From Microbispora sp. NBC_01189 (GTDB lineage: Bacteria > Actinomycetota > Actinomycetes > Streptosporangiales > Streptosporangiaceae), in NCBI RefSeq assembly GCF_036010665.1, contig NZ_CP108581.1, forward strand, positions 4,693,501-4,757,500: a DNA stretch of 64,000 nt, in the 5' to 3' direction. Below are positions 61,815 through 64,000 of this stretch, piece after piece. Within the stretch, counting starts at the first letter, position 1, and the number at the start of each line of letters is the position of its first letter. The notes under the pieces were generated by a model. The model made no database searches and was not told where the DNA came from. It saw only the letters and a program-made list of their open reading frames with translations. The position numbers and the translations under genes are program-made.

Positions 61815-62792
61815 ATGTCCAACATCACCGTCATGCCCGACCGCTCGGCCGGGACGCCGGCCACCTCCGCCCGGCACGAGCGCCGCGGGCAGCGGCGGCC
61901 CCGCAAGCCGATCAACACGCAGTTCCGCACCGCCGTCTCGCCGCACCAGCTCAACACGACGCGTGGCCGGATCATCTACTGGATCGTGCTGGTGATCGTG
62001 GTGGTGAGCTTCACCGCCGCGTTCGTCTTCCCGCTCTACTGGATGATCACCGGTGCGATGAAGTCCACCGAGGAACTCAACGCGATCCCGCCGACCTTCC
62101 TGCCGTCGCACTTCTCCCTGGACGGCTACCTGCAGGCGTGGGATCTGCTTGGCCTCGGCACGCTGCTCGGCAACACGGCCCTGTACGCCGGCGGCGCCTG
62201 GCTGCTGACGCTCGCGGTGGACGTCTCGGCGGCCTACGCCCTGTCGAAGCTCCGCCCGGCGCTCGGCAAGGTCGTCCTGGCCCTGATGCTGTCGACGCTG
62301 ATGATCCCGCCCATGGTCATCATGCTTCCGGCGTACCTCACGGTGAAGGACGTGCCGTTCTTCCACTGGAACCTGCTGAACACGCCGTGGGCGATCTGGC
62401 TGCCGGCCGCGGCCAACGGCTTCAACGTCTTCCTGCTCAAGCGGTTCTTCGACTCGATCCCGAGGGAACTGCTCGAAGCCGCCGAGATCGACGGCGCGTC
62501 GCCGGGCCGCATCCTGTGGTCGGTGGTGATACCGATCTCCCGGCCCATCCTCGGCGTGGTCTCCATCCTCACCGTCGTCAACGTCTGGCGCGACTTCGTC
62601 TGGCCGCTGCTGGTCCTGCCGGACAGCGACAAGATGTCGGTGAGCATCGGCATCGCCTCGCTCTCCTCGCAGATGCCGCAGAACGTGCTGGTCGCCTCCC
62701 TGGTGATCGCGAGCATCCCGACCATCGTCGTGTTCTTCCTGTTCCAGCGGCACATCATGGCCGGTCTCACCGCCGGCAGCCTCAAGGGCTGA
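61815..62792 (+). CDS. Sugar ABC transporter permease (MalG-like)
   Basis: A 325-residue permease with an extended ~60-residue cytoplasmic N-terminus (MSNITVMPDRSAGTPATSAR...). Helix 1 is IIYWIVLVIVVVSFTAAFVF, then PLYWMITGAMKSTEELNAIP. The EAA loop is SIPRELLEAAEIDGASPGRI and the C-terminus ends RHIMAGLTAGSLKG, as in MalG proteins. GGGGAG lies seven bases before ATG 61815. It is co-transcribed with the first permease and the downstream GH13 gene. Confidence 0.94.
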   Translation: MSNITVMPDRSAGTPATSARHERRGQRRPRKPINTQFRTAVSPHQLNTTRGRIIYWIVLVIVVVSFTAAFVFPLYWMITGAMKSTEELNAIPPTFLPSHFSLDGYLQAWDLLGLGTLLGNTALYAGGAWLLTLAVDVSAAYALSKLRPALGKVVLALMLSTLMIPPMVIMLPAYLTVKDVPFFHWNLLNTPWAIWLPAAANGFNVFLLKRFFDSIPRELLEAAEIDGASPGRILWSVVIPISRPILGVVSILTVVNVWRDFVWPLLVLPDSDKMSVSIGIASLSSQMPQNVLVASLVIASIPTIVVFFLFQRHIMAGLTAGSLKG

Positions 62793-62835
62793 CGCCCCGA
62801 TCTGTCGCCTTCACCCGTAAGGAGTTGTATTCAGC

Positions 62836-64000
62836 ATGCCCGGCAACACCTCGACCCCCGATTGGTGGCGCGGGGCCGCGATCTACCAGGTCTACCTGCG
62901 CAGCTTCGCCGACGGGAACGGCGACGGGACGGGTGACCTGGCGGGGCTGCGGTCACGCCTGCCCTACCTGGCGGATCTCGGCGTCGACGCCATCTGGCTG
63001 AACCCGTGGTATCCCTCTCCGATGGCCGACGGCGGTTACGACGTCGCCGACTACCGCAGCATCGAGCCGGTCTTCGGCACCCTGGCCGAGGCGGAGAAGC
63101 TGATCGAGGAAGCCCACGACCTGGGCATCCGTACGATCGTCGACGTCGTCCCCAACCACGCGTCCGACCAGAACGCCTGGTTCCAGGAGGCCCTGGCGGC
63201 CGGTCCCGGTTCGGAGGCCCGGGAGCGGTTCTGGTTCCGCCCCGGCGTCGGCGACGGCCCGCCCAACGGCTGGCAGTCGATCTTCGGTGGCCCGGCGTGG
63301 ACGCAGGTGCCGGACGGCGAGTGGTACCTGCACCTGTTCGCCCCCGAACAGCCCGACTTCAACTGGAACAACCCGGCCGTACGCCAGGAGTTCCTGGACG
63401 TGCTGCGGTTCTGGTTCGACCGGGGCGTGGACGGCGTACGCATCGACTCCGCGGCCGTCCTTGTCAAGGACCTCGACAGCGTGGAGGAGTCCTACACCGA
63501 CCACGACGGGGTCCACGAGATCTACCGCGAGTGGCGGCGGGTGTCCGACTCCTACGGCGGGCGGATCCTCATCGGCGAGGTGTGGCTGCCCGACCAGGAG
63601 CGGTTCGCCAACTACCTGCGCCCCGACGAGCTCCACACCGCGTTCAACTTCGACTTCCTGTCGAGTGCGTGGGAGCCGGCCGCCCTGCCCGCCAGCATCG
63701 ACCTGACCCTCGCCACCCACGTGCCGATCGGCGCGCCCGCGACCTGGGTGCTGTCCAACCACGACGTCGCCCGTCCGGTCACCCGCTATGGCCGGGCCGT
63801 CACGTCCTGGGACAACGCAGAACGCCGGGACGGCATGCCGTCAGACCTGGAGCTCGGCCGCCGCCGGGCGCGGGCGGCCGCGCTGCTCGCGATGGCGCTG
63901 CCCGGGAGCGTCTACGTCTACCAGGGGGAGGAGCTCGGCCTGAACGAGGTCGAGGACATCCCCGAGGAGCTCATCGACGACCCGATGTGGGAGCGCTCCG
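62836..64000 (+). CDS. GH13 alpha-glucosidase (partial, runs off the window)
   Basis: At least 388 residues of a GH13 exo-acting enzyme (oligo-1,6-glucosidase/AglA subfamily type). WWRGAAIYQVYLRSFADGNG, AIWLNPWYPSPMADGGYDVA, VDVVPNHASDQNAWFQEALA (region I), the nucleophile Asp in GVDGVRIDSAAVLVKD (region II), acid Glu in RILIGEVWLPD (region III) and the third Asp in WVLSNHDVARP (region IV). There is no signal peptide, so it is cytosolic and cleaves imported alpha-glucosides to glucose. AAGGAG precedes ATG 62836. The 3' end lies beyond base 64000. Confidence 0.93.
   Translation, partial: MPGNTSTPDWWRGAAIYQVYLRSFADGNGDGTGDLAGLRSRLPYLADLGVDAIWLNPWYPSPMADGGYDVADYRSIEPVFGTLAEAEKLIEEAHDLGIRTIVDVVPNHASDQNAWFQEALAAGPGSEARERFWFRPGVGDGPPNGWQSIFGGPAWTQVPDGEWYLHLFAPEQPDFNWNNPAVRQEFLDVLRFWFDRGVDGVRIDSAAVLVKDLDSVEESYTDHDGVHEIYREWRRVSDSYGGRILIGEVWLPDQERFANYLRPDELHTAFNFDFLSSAWEPAALPASIDLTLATHVPIGAPATWVLSNHDVARPVTRYGRAVTSWDNAERRDGMPSDLELGRRRARAAALLAMALPGSVYVYQGEELGLNEVEDIPEELIDDPMWERS

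Noticed and set aside
63988..63999. TGGGAGCGCTCC, close to the CelR/CebR cellulase operator
   Set aside because: It lies inside the GH13 coding region, in the conserved DPMWERS motif, far from any start. The match is explained by the protein sequence.

Overview
The window is high-GC actinobacterial DNA, most likely from a filamentous member of the Streptosporangiales (Microbispora/Streptosporangium/Nonomuraea-like). This is inferred from very high third-position GC, the GH9-CBM3c-FN3-CBM2 cellulase architecture known from Thermobifida, secreted GH43 enzymes with Ser-Pro linkers, CU044_5270- and DUF6158-type families, a DUF222/HNH gene and a complete mreBCD-mrdA-rodA cluster. No rRNA, tRNA, CRISPR array or intact insertion sequence was seen.

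Layout. 1-6.9 kb: sarcosine oxidase alpha (3' end) and gamma, panD, an ECF sigma factor coupled to a CU044_5270 membrane protein, a DUF222/HNH protein and rnhB. 6.9-14.6 kb: a cellulose locus on the minus strand with two tandem GH9 cellulases one base apart, a secreted FN3x3-CBM2 protein without a catalytic domain, and a decayed copy of it. 14.9-18.5 kb: GntR, a gutted allophanate hydrolase, DoxX, LysR and a methyltransferase remnant. 18.6-24.7 kb: two large secreted GH43 enzymes sharing a near-identical C-terminal module, plus a small secreted protein, behind a promoter that overlaps a LacI-type operator. 24.8-34.6 kb: metabolic and regulatory genes (mycothiol-dependent enzyme, MmcQ, truncated SDR, broken XRE regulator, metE, a two-component pair, PhzF, acetate kinase, CGNR protein). 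34.7-38.5 kb: a PP2C phosphatase, a DNA methyltransferase with fused HTH and specificity-like domain, and a Ser/Thr kinase. 38.5-45.2 kb: the rod-shape/peptidoglycan operon mreB-mreC-mreD-mrdA-rodA, ending in a coupled DUF2293 gene. 45.3-52.6 kb: serine hydrolase lipoprotein, agmatinase, two PH-domain proteins, MFS transporter, RsbW-like ATPase and three small genes. 52.8-64 kb: an alpha-glucan locus with twin LacI regulators around a GH87 (mycodextranase / alpha-1,3-glucanase), then a sugar ABC transporter and a GH13 alpha-glucosidase that runs off the window.

How it works together (inference): the organism secretes enzymes against cellulose, arabinoxylan and alpha-1,3-glucan, takes up the resulting oligosaccharides by binding-protein ABC transport, and controls this with LacI-family repressors and possibly a GAAACTTTC-type operator.

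The most unusual signals are: a 131-bp inverted repeat (128/131 matches, counted by eye) bracketing the lacI-GH87-lacI cassette; the phosphatase/methyltransferase/kinase neighbourhood, with an 18-bp x3 in-frame repeat in the methyltransferase; at least five genes that have lost internal segments; and an abundance of short in-frame tandem repeats.
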